From Rhea pennata (lineage: Eukaryota; Chordata; Aves; Rheiformes; Rheidae), in assembly GCF_028389875.1 (NCBI RefSeq), contig NC_084682.1, positions 7,698,001 to 7,762,000 on the forward strand: a stretch of 64,000 nucleotides of DNA, read 5' to 3'. The notes beneath the pieces were generated by a model that was not told where the DNA came from, made no database searches, and was given only the letters and a program-made list of their open reading frames with translations. This document shows positions 46,554 through 60,485 of this stretch, in pieces (within the stretch, counting starts at the first letter, position 1; every line of letters starts with the position of its first letter). The position numbers and the translations under genes are program-made.

Positions 46554-49500
46554 AGACTTAACACTGCAGCTCTGTAGGCACAACTGCAGGATTTCCCTGG
46601 GGAAGCCAGGGCTTCAGGAGAAGCACCTTTCACTACAGCTCAGTGATCAACCATGGGCTTCTTTCCACCACCGTACACAGTTCAGACCTGGAGAAGCAAT
46701 GAGGGTCCCTCCTTGCTATTAGGAAACTCTCTCAGGAGAGAAGAGCACTGATCTGTCACATTTTAATTAAGTAGATACTGGAAAAAAATCACAGATATGA
46801 AGTAAGGATGAAAAAGCCTAAGTCCTCCTTCCCCCAGGTATCACCCTGACTATCTTCCCATCTTGATCTCCCTCTCCCAACCAGAAGATCTTGAATTCTT
46901 TCTGCTATATCACAGTTTCCCCAGGAAGAGTAGAAGGAAACTTCTGATTTCTATTTTCATGAATATCTGGCCTGATGAAAACCTAGCAACAGTGAGGAGA
47001 CAGATCAGGCCCTCTGCAAGGAACCAAACACTTTGCAGAGACTGGTCATCCAGGAGGAAAAGTAATATTGATAAGGTTCTTGAAAAGGATCACACCCTGC
47101 CCAAAGCAGAACGAGTGATTGGAAGTGTCCTCTGCTCAGAGGGGGTGCTGTAAGAAAATGCCAGTCCTGTGCAGCCCATGCTCCTCCACCCCCTGCCTGA
47201 GGAGTGCAGCTATGGATGATGTGGCCAAGAGATGTGTGTCAAAAGATGTCAAGTGTCTATGTGGAAAGGGTATGTGGGTAATGACAACAGTGTCTCAAGC
47301 AGAGAGAAAACCGAATGGCCTCTAAGTAAGTTGAGAATAAAGGATTTAGGTCAATCTCACACTCGTTTTGAAGAATATAGTGAATCTCACACTCCCCCTG
47401 AAGCTGCAAGTTAAAATTCTTGTACTGAATATCAAGGGAGGAAAAAAAAATCCTGAAGCCATAGGTTCCAAGGGCGCGTTTCTGGGTAGCTCCGAACCCA
47501 GCAGATGTACGGCCTCATCGGGAGCGGTGGCGAGACAGTGAGTCCGGTACCATCACAGAGCAACAGGAACTTTGACTCCTGCAACAAGCCCCAGCAATTG
47601 GACTCCCTTGGCAAATCATCCAAAATAAACAGCATCTGTTTTCACAGATGGAGAAAATTAAGACATACTAGCAACTTAGTTTGAAGTTATAAGGCCAGAC
47701 ATAAATAAATGAGAGGCAATCTTTCCATAAGATGGTGGCTTGATTACTGAGGATACAGACAGATGAGTAAATCACCTTGGGGTGAGATAGGCTGTAACTT
47801 GCTACACATCCCTGGGACTGGAGTAACTGCTCATGTGTATCCTCTTAGCCTGAAGGAAATGAGAGGTAAGTGATATTGCTGAAGGGATCTGCAGGGTAGG
47901 AGCACACACATGCGTAGTTACTGCAAATTAGCTGATGCTCTGCAAGATCCCACCCTGATTTGCCTTATGGTAACTTTTTAATTTGCTTCCATTACTGTCT
48001 GGACTCCTCGGATTTACATAACTGTAAAAAAAAAAAAAAAGAAAAAAAAACAAGACAAGAAGTGATGTGGCACGCTAGCAGCTTTCTTTGAAAAACCATC
48101 CTCTCAGAAGTGAACTGAAGTGCATTGAAATTAAGTACTTCAAAGGTTTTAAGCCTACTTTATTGACTGGAAGGAAGATGATGTTACAGATAACTAAGTC
48201 TTGGAGTACCTTGACATTAAGGCTGAGAAACTTGGGCACAAAGCTGGAGACTCACTTCACACAAAACACTAGAGTTTAAGAGTGCCAGGACGAGGAACAT
48301 GATCCAAAGCAAGAAGCCGGAAATAGGGGATGCGACTGGTCCTTTGATTTTGCCACCTGACCGACCCTTTCCCCATGGGCCATTCCTGTTAACGACCGCG
48401 TTGCTGTGGACAGTTACATAGATGTGCAGAGCTGAAATGATCATTCTTCCCCATACAGAAATAAATAGCAAGGCTTTTTGGCATCTCTCTTTGATGAGCA
48501 TTTCAAGCCAATAAAGTCTTAGCTCCAGCTCCACCTGATGCCAGAGCTCCCAGGTTTATACATAAATTAAGGTACTATTTCAGGCTCTTTAAATACTTGG
48601 CATTTGGCTTTTAAGGAAGTCTGAAAAAGACGGCACTGTTATTGCCCAAAGTCCTGCTCCCCTTCCAAGACAATTAAGGGAGATGGCCTGATGCTGCATT
48701 TCATATCTGAAGGCGTGAGGGGGACACTGTCCATACGCTGCAGATTCAGTCCTGGAGGAACCTGTTTCGAAGCCCAGCCAAGCCACTTCCTTATGTCCAT
48801 GTTATCTCAGAAGACAATGAAGAAAAATCACCAACCCACCACCTAAAAGGCTTATATTCTTCCAAGAGTCTCTCCAGAGTGAATGAGGACGTTGGTGATG
48901 AAGTCAAGAGCTCTAGAGACCCCACCAGCACTATGGAAGTCACACAAGGATTGGGCTTTTTGAACATTTTGAGGCAACCTCTCTAGAGGTTGGAAGAAAG
49001 CTCAGTCAAGTCCAAGAGGACCTGGAGGAGCCAAATTGCCCACATCATATCAGTCTGGAAATCATCCTGGCCTGCAACTTTACCCACAGGAAGCAATCAG
49101 TCTGTACCTGTTTATCATTTCTGTACCTATCACAACATTACTCTCAAAAATCAGAGGGCAAAAAAGAAGGTAAATGATGAACAGAAAGGGATGATGATGT
49201 CTATAAAAGCCACCTGCAATTCCTAGGCACAATCTACTTAGTCTTTGGTTACAGTAACCATCCCTGGAAAAGCTCCAAGGATAAACTGGACAGATTGTTC
49301 TGCAGATATAGGAGAAGTCAAAATAAACCCTTAGCGAGCTCCTTCAGGGGTGCACATGGAGTATGTGCAGTTCCAGACAACAACGAAGGCAGCAAGAGCA
49401 ACCCTTCTAATTTTTACTTTAAGAATCTACAAAACTGTACAAGTGTAGAATGATTCTGCAGCAGTGTATGTGCACTGCGAATAAGAGGACAAAAATAGGG

Positions 49501-49647
49501 ACAGCAGAGAGCAGATCACGTCTAAGATCCTGAGGACAAAGTTCTAGGTGTCGCCTGCCCCCGTGACGAAGGGTTTGGCGTACAACGGGACCTCAGTCCT
49601 AACGGACTCGTCACAACCCACGAGGATCCCTTCTGGATCTCTCGCAG

Positions 49648-49786
49648 CCCTTCTTCATCAATGCCCTAGAAACAGCAGTGGAGGTGGCCGTTGAGAAGAG
49701 CAAACCGAGCTGCCAGGACTCGCTGAGACGAACGCTCCCCATGCTGCACGTGGAGCAGATGCCGCGGTGCCAGACCACGCGGCACG
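49648..49786 (+). other. Possible plus-strand exon, unidentified
   Basis: On the plus strand a TCTCGCAG acceptor-like site (ending 49647) and a GTAAGC donor (49787) bound 139 nt that stay open in one frame (PFFINALETAVEVAVEKSKP, SCQDSLRRTLPMLHVEQ...). I do not recognise the protein. The patch is CpG-rich in AT-rich surroundings, and two AATAAA hexamers follow on the plus strand near 50200 and 50235. It may be chance, a degenerate retrocopy or a non-coding antisense transcript. Confidence 0.25.
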
Positions 49787-52630
49787 GTAAGCACCGCGCC
49801 ATCGAAGTCAGCCGAGTCGCCCAGGCCTCCACCCAGGTCGACGATCTGGCCTAACTGATCAAACCATTTAAAAAAATGCCTCTCTCTCCGCACACACGCG
49901 GAGATGGCCCCTAAGGTGCAACCCTAAAGTCCTGGGGGAATGACCATCACGTGAAAACCAGAGGGGCCTCGTGCTTCGACACGTTAGCTCGGCGCACCGG
50001 GGCGGCCGCAAAGAGCCGCGTTCGCCAAGTCCCAGCGCTTTCGCTGCCAACTGCCCGGAGGGGTGGTGCAGGCGAGATTTCTGCTCGCTCCGCTCCTTTC
50101 CCCCCTTTTTTAATGACAGCTTTGGGATCGTGAGGGCCCCCCCAGGAGAGGAAGGTTGGAGAGATTCCTCCTTCCCTTTCCTCCTGGCCCAGACGCTCCA
50201 AAATAAACAAAACCACAAGAAACACGGTACCACTTAATAAATTCATCCTGTAAGGATAGATAGAGATTCCACAGAAGAAGGGATTATTTCTAAGGCTACT
50301 GAGATAATTACATGGGTAAGCAGGAAGAGTTCAAGAGCACAGGTTGAATCTTCTTATCAGTTTTCTATAGCTTGGAGCAAAAAGAAAATAAAATGCTTTA
50401 ATATAATCAAATGTTTTCTGAAGTCCTCTGTGGGCAAATGCACCATTTGTTCACTGCTTCCCTTACCACAGAAATACCTAGAAGAAAACGCTAGCATTTT
50501 GAGACAGACCGCTTCTCGCCGACCACAGGGCCGGCACGGGCACACCGCCAGCACCCGTGGCCCTGACGGGCTTTCGCCGGGCGCGCTGGTGCTGACTTGC
50601 TCCCGAAGCTGTAGCCTCCAACCACCAGGTTTTCTCCTACTCACTTAGCAAACACCTGTACTACTTCCAAAGCAATCTCCTACTACGTTAACCAACGCCT
50701 GTAATACTTCCAAAGCAAAACCTCGCTCTCGCCACAGCGGCCAGCTCCAGAAGGAGCTGTGCACCACCACCAGTGACACACAGGTCCACCCCAGCAGCTA
50801 TTGGATTGGATCCAAACACCACCAGGAAATACCCTGAAGTATCTCGCTCCTAACTTCTGGGACGTGTCCTGGTGGTTTTGGTTGCCTTCCTAGTTTCCAA
50901 AAATAAGCTTTTGGAGATGTAAGCTCATCCTGATGTAACCTGCAGCCTGGTTTTACAGTGGATATACGCTTCTGAGCTACAACGAAGAACCTTCAACCTC
51001 TTTCGGACAAAGGCTGCGCCTTCACAAACATAACACATCTTTTGCATGATTGTATTTGTGGATTCAGTCCTTCAGCATCGATACCACCATACCTAAAGAA
51101 AAGTACAAGTTATAAACATACACATTAACCAACTTGAGTCATAACACTTTAAAAACGTAGGTGCATAGTATCAAGCTTAAAATGATTAGGTCACATACAC
51201 ATATACAAGATAATACCATTTATAGCAATCAACAGTTTGACCAGTCATTAAATAGAAGGACAAAAACAGTATGTTTTAAAACCAGAACTTTTACATCATG
51301 TAGAACAAACGGTCACAGACGTTTCGAAAGCAGAAAGCATGCATTTACAAGGAAATGAGGGCATTCAATAGCATTGTCAACACGTTTTAAGGAACGACCC
51401 GCTCCTGCTGTGCTAAAGATGGCAAAGACTCAGGACAAACACACGCACTGACTTAGGCAAAGCGCTATGTTGAACCACGGAGCCTGCGCTTTAAACCAGC
51501 TGATCACATCTCAGCAATACCTTGCAGGAGGAGCAGAAGCTGCTAAAGCGCCGCTTGACTCTCTGCTCTCCAAGACAGATAACTTGCAAGTCTGGATCCA
51601 TCCTGCTCCCCAGCAAACACGCTCTAACAGGCGGCAGGCAACATGTACGCTTACAGCCCGACAGCACAAGTATGTGAGAGAGAGGCATGTGCAAGTGCAG
51701 GGAAGGAGGGGACAACGTGCAGGTCGGTGGCAGCCTCGCGGGGCTCGAGATGTCCTTCCATTCGCAGGGCAAAGAACGGGCCAGGCGCGGGCAAGGACGT
51801 GCACGCCTGTCCCGGACTAAGATCTCCCTCCCTTACCAACACCAAGCTTCAAATACCAGACTCTCTGAAATTACTCTGTATTCTTACAGGAACAACATTT
51901 TATAAGGCACTAGAAGAGGAATTAAAACTCCTTTATATAAAGCATCTGTAAAAATACGCAGTGAGCCAACCACCTGGCACAATTCTGCTTCGTTTCTGAA
52001 AGCAAAGCACTTCTGACCTCAGATAACGTCTTCAACCTATATTCTTAAAATTAGTTAATATCTATTTTAGTCCTCAGAACGATCCCTCTTCCAGTCTCAC
52101 GCCCAGCACACATCTTTTCCGCCTGTGAAGCCAGGTGTCCACCTCTCGCTGCCCTCAGCGGGAACCTTCCCGCACCAATTTCACTGAAAACAGACACAGT
52201 TCTGAAATCTGACACTTCCAAAGTTGATTAAAAAAGAGAATTAACAAACAAAAAGTAGAAAAGTAATTTTTCCTCCCCTAGTCAGAACAACCCTCCCACC
52301 CCCAAACCCACCTCTTCACTCCCCTACCAATGTAAATGTTTGCTGCTTGGACTCAGCTCTCACCTCAATAAAAGACAGCCCACGCGGAGTTGTGTTTGTA
52401 TAAAAGATATTTACTTCAATTATCACACCTAGGGTGCTAGTGAATAATAATAATAATAATACATCGTGTGAGTTTCATACAGTGATATTGCTTCTCCATA
52501 TCATATAGGGACCGTTGTACAGTGCTGAGAACAAACATTATATGGCTAACCAAACGAGACAGGAGAGACAACGCCGTTCTGCTGACGGAGGGAGCGCTTC
52601 CCCGCTACTGCCAGCCATATAAACTCTTAC

Positions 52631-52636
52631 TTTAAT
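52631..52636 (-). other. CUX1: Candidate distal CDP poly(A) signal ATTAAA
   Basis: ATTAAA on the minus strand within AAACATTAAAGTAAGAG. It lies at the left end of the AT-rich 3'UTR-like block. Confidence 0.4.
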
Positions 52637-53622
52637 GTTTAAACAAATACCAAGAAATAAAATGTTACAAAAGATGAGTCACAGCAACACAATGTGGGCT
52701 TCTCAAAGCTACTTGTACAAAAAAAAAAAAAAAAAGACATTTTTTTTTTGGTCAGTCGGGTCTTTGTGAGGATCTTTTTTTTTTCCTTTTTAAAATCTGT
52801 GATTGTGAATATAACAAACAAGCTCTAAAAACATCTAAGACTTAGTGCGTTACAGAAAAAATATAAAATACTGCTAAAAATGTAAGACACCACAATACAC
52901 TGGGGTAAAAAACTGAGCTTATTATTTAAAAAACAACGAAAAAAAAAGTTCTCAGGAAAAAGTACACCACTTTCTGTTCGAGTTCATCTTGTGCTGTGTT
53001 AGTAGTCGGGGCATTTCAAAGGTCTGCCCATTATCATGGCAAGTAGTTATTGCACAAATGCAAAGAGTTAATTTTTTTAATTAAAAAAAATGAAAAAGGG
53101 ACACGAGGGAAACAATTAAAAAAAGAAAAAAAAAAAAAAAAAAGACACCCACCTCCCCCCCCCCAGCCAGCCTCCATTTGCTTTGGAAATCACATCCAAA
53201 CTCATCCATTTGACATTCTCGGAGCATTTACAGCGAGCGGGATGCACGGTGCCCAGTTTTGCAAGAGGAACGGTAGAAAAACAGTTTTTGACACAGAAAT
53301 GCATAGAGTATTGTGCCGGAAACAAACTTTTTGCAGAGGTTATCCCATAGTTGCCGTTTTGGGATTTTTTTTGTGTGTGTGTGTGTGTGTCGTTCAGCCC
53401 ATGCCAGAAGGAAAGAACCTCGCATCGGAAATCAAGCGGGTGTTTTTAGTGGGACCCCCCCTCCCCGAAAGGCAAAGTGCAAAGTTGCTTCCGACCCACG
53501 GAGGTGGCACGCGCCCTGCCCGGCCCTGCACCCTGCGCCCGCCGCGCCGGCGCCGGCTGATTTTTCTCTTTTCATTTCTTTGCTCGCGGCCCGGCCAGGG
53601 GCTGCCCGGCCGGACGCGGTTT

Positions 53623-53650
53623 GGCACGGCACGGCACGGCACGGCACGGC
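53623..53650. repeat. (GGCAC)n short repeat
   Basis: About five to six tandem GGCAC units in a CpG-rich patch of the CDP 3'UTR. Confidence 0.9.
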
Positions 53651-56600
53651 GCCGGAGCGGCTCGTCCCCGGCGCGGGCCGCTCCGCAACGCGCCGCGCGC
53701 CGCGAGAAGCTGCCGCCGCGCAAGGCAGATTTTCTGCTTTTTGTTGTTTTTTGACCAAGGAGAAGGAAAATCGGCTTGGAAATCAGAAATCAAAACAGAT
53801 GCCAACAAAGATGAACATCACAGGAAACCAGTCTCTCATTTTGAATCAACCCTCTCGAGTGAACGGCAATGTACTTCGACCCGGGGCGCTGCGTCTTCAC
53901 CACTTTCTCAGTAGAGGCTCTAGGAGGCTAAGGGTATTTTCTCTCTCTGTATATTGTAAGTCTCTTCTCTCCCGACTGAGGCTTTTGCATCTCAGTCCTA
54001 AATTATCTTTTAAACTATTTAAATAATATTATTTATTAGGCATTTAGATAAAATACTTTTTTTTTCCTAAAAAAAAAAAAAAAAAAAAAAAGGAAATGAT
54101 TGCTCTAGAAAACACAACAGGGGCACGGTGATATGGATACCAAGACGAGCAGATACCACCCCGCTCAACCACCAGCTCAAACTTTCTCCAACGTCCACTG
54201 ACGGGATATGCATACTCCTGTTGTGTTCATATTTAAAACAAGAAAAAAAGAAACTGTCAAGAACAATTTCATCATAAATAGGAAATATTAGATTGTTCCT
54301 CCTAATTACAAAACCACCTGTATATGTTTCGCCTTATGATGCTGTAAGAGAGAGCAAGCTTCAAAGCTAACGCACAAGCGTTGGTAAGGGCTGAGGACGT
54401 CGGGGTTAGGTAAAAGCCTGTCCGAAGCCAAGGCCGGATTAAACCTGGGATGACTCCAGAGGGTCTCGCCGCCGTGCGGGGCCGCCGCGGCCCCGCGACG
54501 GGCAGCCGGGCCGGCCGGGGCGGGAGGCAGCGGCGGTCGGAGCCCGCGAGCGTCTCGCCGACGCCGGCCGAGGGCTGGCGCGCCGGGTGGGATTTTGCCG
54601 TACGGGGTCCAACGCTGCCGCGGCCCCAGCGGAGGGAGATTCCTCCCCCCGGCCCGGGACGCTGCCTTTTCCCGGCCCGGCCCGCGTGCCCGCTAGCCGA
54701 GGGAGCTGCCACCGGCACGGGCCGCCGAACCGCGGCCGGCGGCGCACGCGGCAGCCTAGATCGCTGTGCTTTCGGCCGTCCTCCGCGGAGAGATCCGAAA
54801 ATAAGGCACGTAGCTTTCCGAGCACGGAAAGTCTGTTCAGCAGTAAAGTCTTTGAAAGCAGCTGAAACAAAAAACTTCCTGGGAACGCAGTCGTGTACAG
54901 GATTTTGGTGACATGCACGCTGAGCTAAAATAAAATCATTGCAAGCTCAACTAAAATCTTCTCTTCCCCCCCCCCCCCAAAAGCTCTGCTCCAAGATCTT
55001 CATCTTTCTAGAGGAGGAAACAGAAGCCCTGAAAAAGCGCAACGAAAAGCACGACGCAGATGGGACCCCGCTCCTTCCCCGCGCGCCTCCCTTCGGAAGG
55101 AGCCCGGCGAGCGCTCCCCGCACGGGCTCGCCGGCGCTCAGAGGTAACTGGGTACTTTGGAAACACTTTTAAAGCTAGTAATAATTACCCACATCCAAAT
55201 AATGCATGAAAATAGTACCAAGGGTCTAATGGCAGCTAGCAGAAGCCAGCGAAGCTTGCCTGAAGGACTGATCGTAGAGAAAAATTATTATTTTTTTAGT
55301 TATTTGGAGAGAGGGTTGGACTACGGAGCAAGTCACGTGCCGAGAGTTTTATTTCTCCTCTTGCAAATGCAGGCGACAACCTTCGCAGAGGAACTTCAGT
55401 CTCACTTCTAAGAATTCTTAATTTTTCAGGCTAGTAGGGAAAGCAAGAAGGAACTGCTGCTTTTAATTTGATACTAGGCTTAATTTATCCATCAATTGTT
55501 TTAAATATCTTGCAAATGTTTGCACTGTTTACCTTCCCACTGCACTTCCAGACAGATTATATTTTACACGTGACAATACCTACGGCACCAGTTTTCTGCA
55601 AGCTGCCTCAAAGCAACGCCCACACGCCTGTGGTTGCTGTATGCTACCAATGAGGTTAGACCCTTAATTTCAAATTACTTTGCTTTTGCACATCTCAGAC
55701 CCTTGGCATTATTTTTGTGTATTCTGAATGTGATCTTTTCCCTATTCGTGCTTGCTAAACCCGCGTGTTTCAAACAATCTGATCTCTCAGAAGTCTAATC
55801 CTGACTTTACAACATGGATCTTACTGAACAAGTGGGAAAACAGCATCTTATGCATTAAAATACACACTGGTTTTAAGCCTCCACTCACCTATGTCCCAGA
55901 TGATATTACGCACCCGGCCGCCAGCAGCAGTCCTACTCTGCCTTTAAGGTCTAGCAGGTAAATAGGACACACATAGGGGGGCTTTTCCATACTGGAATCA
56001 TGCACATATACACACTTAACTCCTAAAAATGCATACTGATTACCCGCATAGACAGAAGATGATAATACAACACCATTATTATTGTTACCAATAGAGAGGT
56101 TGTGCTGTTATGAACATTACCATAAAATTACACAGTAACTATGCAAAAAGCAGGCATGCCACCGTAACAGCAGGAAATTCCTGGGATGACTCTCCATTTT
56201 TCATGGCTCTTTGGACGAGTATTGTACTTAGGTAGCACAAATACCTCTAAAAATCAAATGAAAAGTCAAAGACGCAGATGTCACGGGGAGTTTAGACATC
56301 TACTTCTGTTGTACTGTTTCCCACACGCTATTCTGCTATGGTTAAGGATTTAGTCATTCTCTGCACTTGACTGTTTCAGCGTATAAAGAAGCAGAAATGA
56401 TACTCTGAAGTCAACAATTTCAGTAATAAGAAATCTAGAGAACCATGGCAAAACTCTTGCATGCGCATGACTTCTGCTAACACCAGTGAGAGCTACGCAA
56501 ACTTGGGCAACCGCAGAAACTGTCCTTTGTAGCATAGCTAGACAAGGAAAAATGCAATAATCTCATTAATTTTTGAAAAGGACAGATTTCCTTCCAACGC

Positions 56601-59600
56601 CCTTTTGTGCTTGGACATGTTTGTTAATAACAATGAAAAAAAAATCAACCCTGGAAACCAAATTCTTTTTTTTTTCATCCATCAAATAGCTGTAAAAATG
56701 CACACTTCCCCCAAACCACCGAAGTACTTTGGGTCGGAGGTCGAGGTCTCGGGGTTTGGGGAAAGCAGGAGCGCCGCCTCCGGGAGCTATCAGCCCTCAG
56801 CCCTCCCGGAGGACGCCAGCGAGGAGGCTCGCTAACAAAATCCAATGAACGACTTCTGTCAACTGGAAAATGACCTTACAATAAGTTATATTACACATGC
56901 CACAGTACCGCTTGACTGGGGTGAAAATCATCCCTGAGGAGAGAGGTGGCACCACGTAACATACCTACTTTTAAGGCTTTTTGAAAACTTAAGTGCACAG
57001 GCCTAATGCTTACCTTCTCCAAAAGGATAAATTTCATCTTCTGAGCACAAAAACTTTTTTATCCTTGCATATTAATAGGTTAGGGTTTAATATAGGACCT
57101 GGTCATGTAGGACAGATCAGTCCCTAGGCATAGCATAAAGAGCTTGTCTCGCTTTTAAGTTCAGTATTAAATATATTTTATATATGGCATAGTCAATACA
57201 TCCCATAAAAGGGATGGGGAGGAAAGAACGAATCGGTGGAACAGTTCTGCATTTTAGAGCTCAAACACATCTGTGAAGGAGACTGGGACCACCAGGTCAC
57301 TTTACTAACCCAGCGACTGAGCCAGAAAAGAAATCTGGATCTTGTGCTTTCCGAGCCAGTGATTCTTCTTGCAATTTAGAATCAACTGGTATGAGTACAA
57401 CTGCTTAAACACTTTTTTTTTTAATTTGTACAGAACTTTAAAATTCTCTTTTTTAAAAAACTAAGTTGATTGTAATGCAACAAAAAGGAAGAAAATGTTG
57501 ATGTTCAAACAGTGGGGCAACAGAAAGTGCAAGGGAAAGCAGCATGCCAAACTTATGACTAAACTGAATATTGCTTTACAGGTGTTTTATCTGTGTGAGT
57601 TATATTTAGGAATATGAGGATATAAGCAGCTTGTCGCATTACGGGACAAAAAGCCACTTACGTAAAAGGAAAGACTTGATTTGGTTTTCCTGAAAGTTAA
57701 ATCAGGCCCCCAGCTAAAAATCAACTTTTCTTCTCCTCTGCCCTCTATTTCTGATAGTCTTCAAGAAATGCTCACAGCACAGAACTCGGTCATACAGAGT
57801 GGTTTTAAGACAGAGAATACTCTGGGATATGTACACTGAGGGAGGCAAGCAAGAAACACAATTTAAGAAACTCATTTGTTAGGAGACACAAATGAAGCAA
57901 AAATAGTGCCCTCCATCTGCATGTTAAAAATGTCACTACTTTTCTTTCTGTTTGCAACAAATTGCTCTGTTAAGTAAGATTACTGATCTCCCTGCAACCT
58001 TGCTAAAGGCACTACTCCAGATTACTGCGTCGTTTCAGTTTAAATAAAGAAACTGTTCTGGATTTAAGTGCAAAGAAGTGTCCAAACCCAACTACTTTCT
58101 CTTGTGTATTCTCATAATTTATGTATGTCAAAATGTTTTTTCGTTCCTAACCTGCCCTGTTTTTGCCAAGAGCATTTTTATTTCACCTAAGTTCTACAAC
58201 TACCTGGAAGTAGTAATTTTATGATGGCAAACGACAGACCTCTGACTGCAACTGTGCTAGTAGGCACTGCAATCACTGTCAGCCTCTTCCACTACTTCAT
58301 TGCATTAGTTGGTCACAATTCCCCTCAACTTTATTTTATGTAAATTAATCAGCTTTAGAATTCGAGTTATCACCAGAATGATGCACTTCTCTGGCTTCCT
58401 ATTTCTACTGATAAAGGACTGAAAACAGCAACTTCTCAGTAACTGGATCACAGAATATGGCATAGAATTCCATTAACTTCCTCTCTACACCATTCCCGTA
58501 GGAAAAGGTTATATAAAAATAATGCAAAGATCTCTTAACTAATGAGAAAGGCACACAATTTTGTTTTTTCTAACTGCAAGATAGATGTTTCTTATTACAA
58601 TGAAGAATTTAATATTAAAACATCCACTAATTCACAATACGGGCAGATTGCACTGATACAGGCTGCCTTGAAGAGAGGTGTTTATATGCATTTTACAGGT
58701 GAATTATATGAAATGGTCAAATTCTGTGGCATCAGCAGCAACTGCAATTAAAACATTTCTGCCAACGAGAACATGCAATTCTGTTGGCTGAAATCTGTAT
58801 CCTCAAAAATGGAAGTGTAACGACAATCATATCGTATCTGCCCTCTGCCAAGGGACACTTTTCACTTGCTTTTAGCTAAACAAAGTATTATGCTTTTTCT
58901 CTTCCCTAATCAACCAGAAAGAAAAATGACAATTTTAACTGCAGTATAAAGGTATTTATGTTAAAATAGCCTAGGCCTTTCCTCCACTGCTTTAGTAAGA
59001 TCCCAAGGAATTGGGATCAGAAAGAAAATAAAAATACTTTCAAAGAACGTTAAGAAAAAAAGAGTTTTGAGCAAACCTGTAAAGCCAGAGTCTACCTGTG
59101 CTTTTATCTATCAGGAAAAGAAAAGTCTTCGGCGAGTGCTCTATTTCCATGTTGTCTGCCCACAAAATGACTCCCCGAGAGCTTAGCCCGTGCCATCACG
59201 AGAGCCTAACAGCCTTTCACCTTTCCATTTTAATCAGTGACTCCAGAGGGTAAAAAGCCACAATGTCACTCTCTGGAATTTCTTCTCCTCCAACATTTTT
59301 TCCCCCTTTTTCTTTTAATCAAGGAAAAAAGTTATTCCAATACACTCTTTCCTGAAAGCGTTACTTTCAGAAGCCACACTCGATTAGAAATACAGCTAAA
59401 CGCTTTCAACCTCGCGGAAGTCACGTCTTTAAACCAGGCAGGTCTTTGCCAGGTTCGAAAGCCAGTAGGTAGCTCATCTCCAAAAGGAGAATCGCAGCAG
59501 CAGGTTAAGCTAATCCGTTTTACTTTGCACTGAAAGAGAAGAGCAGCTGTGACCTTGGCTAAAGATCGGTAACAAACAGCTGGGAACGTAACTTAAACTA

Positions 59601-60444
59601 GACGATCTGAGAGCGTCCGCCTGCCCGTGCCCTGAACCACGGCGGTGCCTAAGGAACGCCACAGAGGCTCCCGGCCGGAGGGCCGCGGCTGCTGCAACAG
59701 CATCTGAGCTGTCTAAGCCACATGCAACGCAGATCATTAAATACGAAACAACAAAAAGAGCTAAGCCGTTAATAAAGTGCCAAAAATATAGGAAATACTG
59801 ACAGCATTTTATTTGATTAATTTCATAATAGATATCAGTGACAACCCTTGGCAGGACGGAGTGACTTCTCACTTATGAATGCTGTCTTTATCCAGCAAAA
59901 TTACATGATTCAAATGTAATAATGATGCTTAGAATTAACAGTTAGTGTTATGAAGAAAACATTTCCTCTAGGGCAAGCTACAGATATGCTTTTAAAAAAA
60001 AACGTTATAGCATTAAAAACTGGGCAGACACTAAAGAATGCTAAAGAGATAGTGGAAACCTGGAAAGCAACACAGAAAAAAAAATAAAGAAAAAAGATAC
60101 AAGTTTCAAGGCACTTACGTATTGCTTATTAAGAAGAGAGATTGACCTTAAAGGCTGCATTTGTGTTCATCCTGTGAATACAGTTCTGCAGTTCTGTTAT
60201 GCAGCCAGAGCTCTCAGTAAGCATTATGGAATGCAATCATATAGACACAGGCACAAGAATAGTTTGGGGAACATTAATTAAAAAAAATATCATAAACCAG
60301 AAGAAAATCACTATCAAGAAAGAAGAGCATAACCACTTCATTGCATCAAGCACCTGGATCGCAAATTAGCAAAAAAGGACAGTAGAAAGACAGGCAAATG
60401 CATTGCCTAGAATTAACAACAACAAAAACCCAACCCGAACCAAA

Positions 60445-60485
60445 CAACAACAACAACAACAACAAAAAAAAAAAAAAAAAAAAAA
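60445..60485. repeat. CAA / poly-A simple repeat
   Basis: ACAACAACAACAACAAC passing into a long A run on the plus strand, that is, poly-U then GUU repeats in the CUX1 transcript. Confidence 0.9.

Larger units (their letters stand above)
43314..52600 (-). other. CUX1: Intron of the CASP transcript, downstream of the CDP 3'UTR
   Basis: About 9.3 kb between the end of the CDP 3'UTR and the first CASP exon. It is mostly AT-rich and has no recognised CUX1 exon. It contains a 21-bp triplicate (46491-46553), poly-A runs near 44300-44326 and 48026-48050, and a CpG-rich patch at about 49550-50150 with a possible plus-strand exon (see findings). Confidence 0.75.

Noticed and set aside
46863-47153. 96-codon plus-strand open frame
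   Set aside because: No recognisable domain, no splice context, length expected by chance in AT-rich intron.
48970-49070. Minus-oriented CR1 fragment (GAGGTTGGAAGAAAGCTC)
   Set aside because: Only a short weak match that does not continue.
54439-54918. 153- and 159-codon open frames on opposite strands
   Set aside because: Confined to a CpG-rich patch in the CDP 3'UTR, open on both strands, no family match.
57270-57390. MIR-like stretch in the CUX1 3'UTR (AGGTCAC...GAGCCAG...)
   Set aside because: Suggestive of a MIR or other tRNA-derived SINE end, but too diverged for a call by eye.
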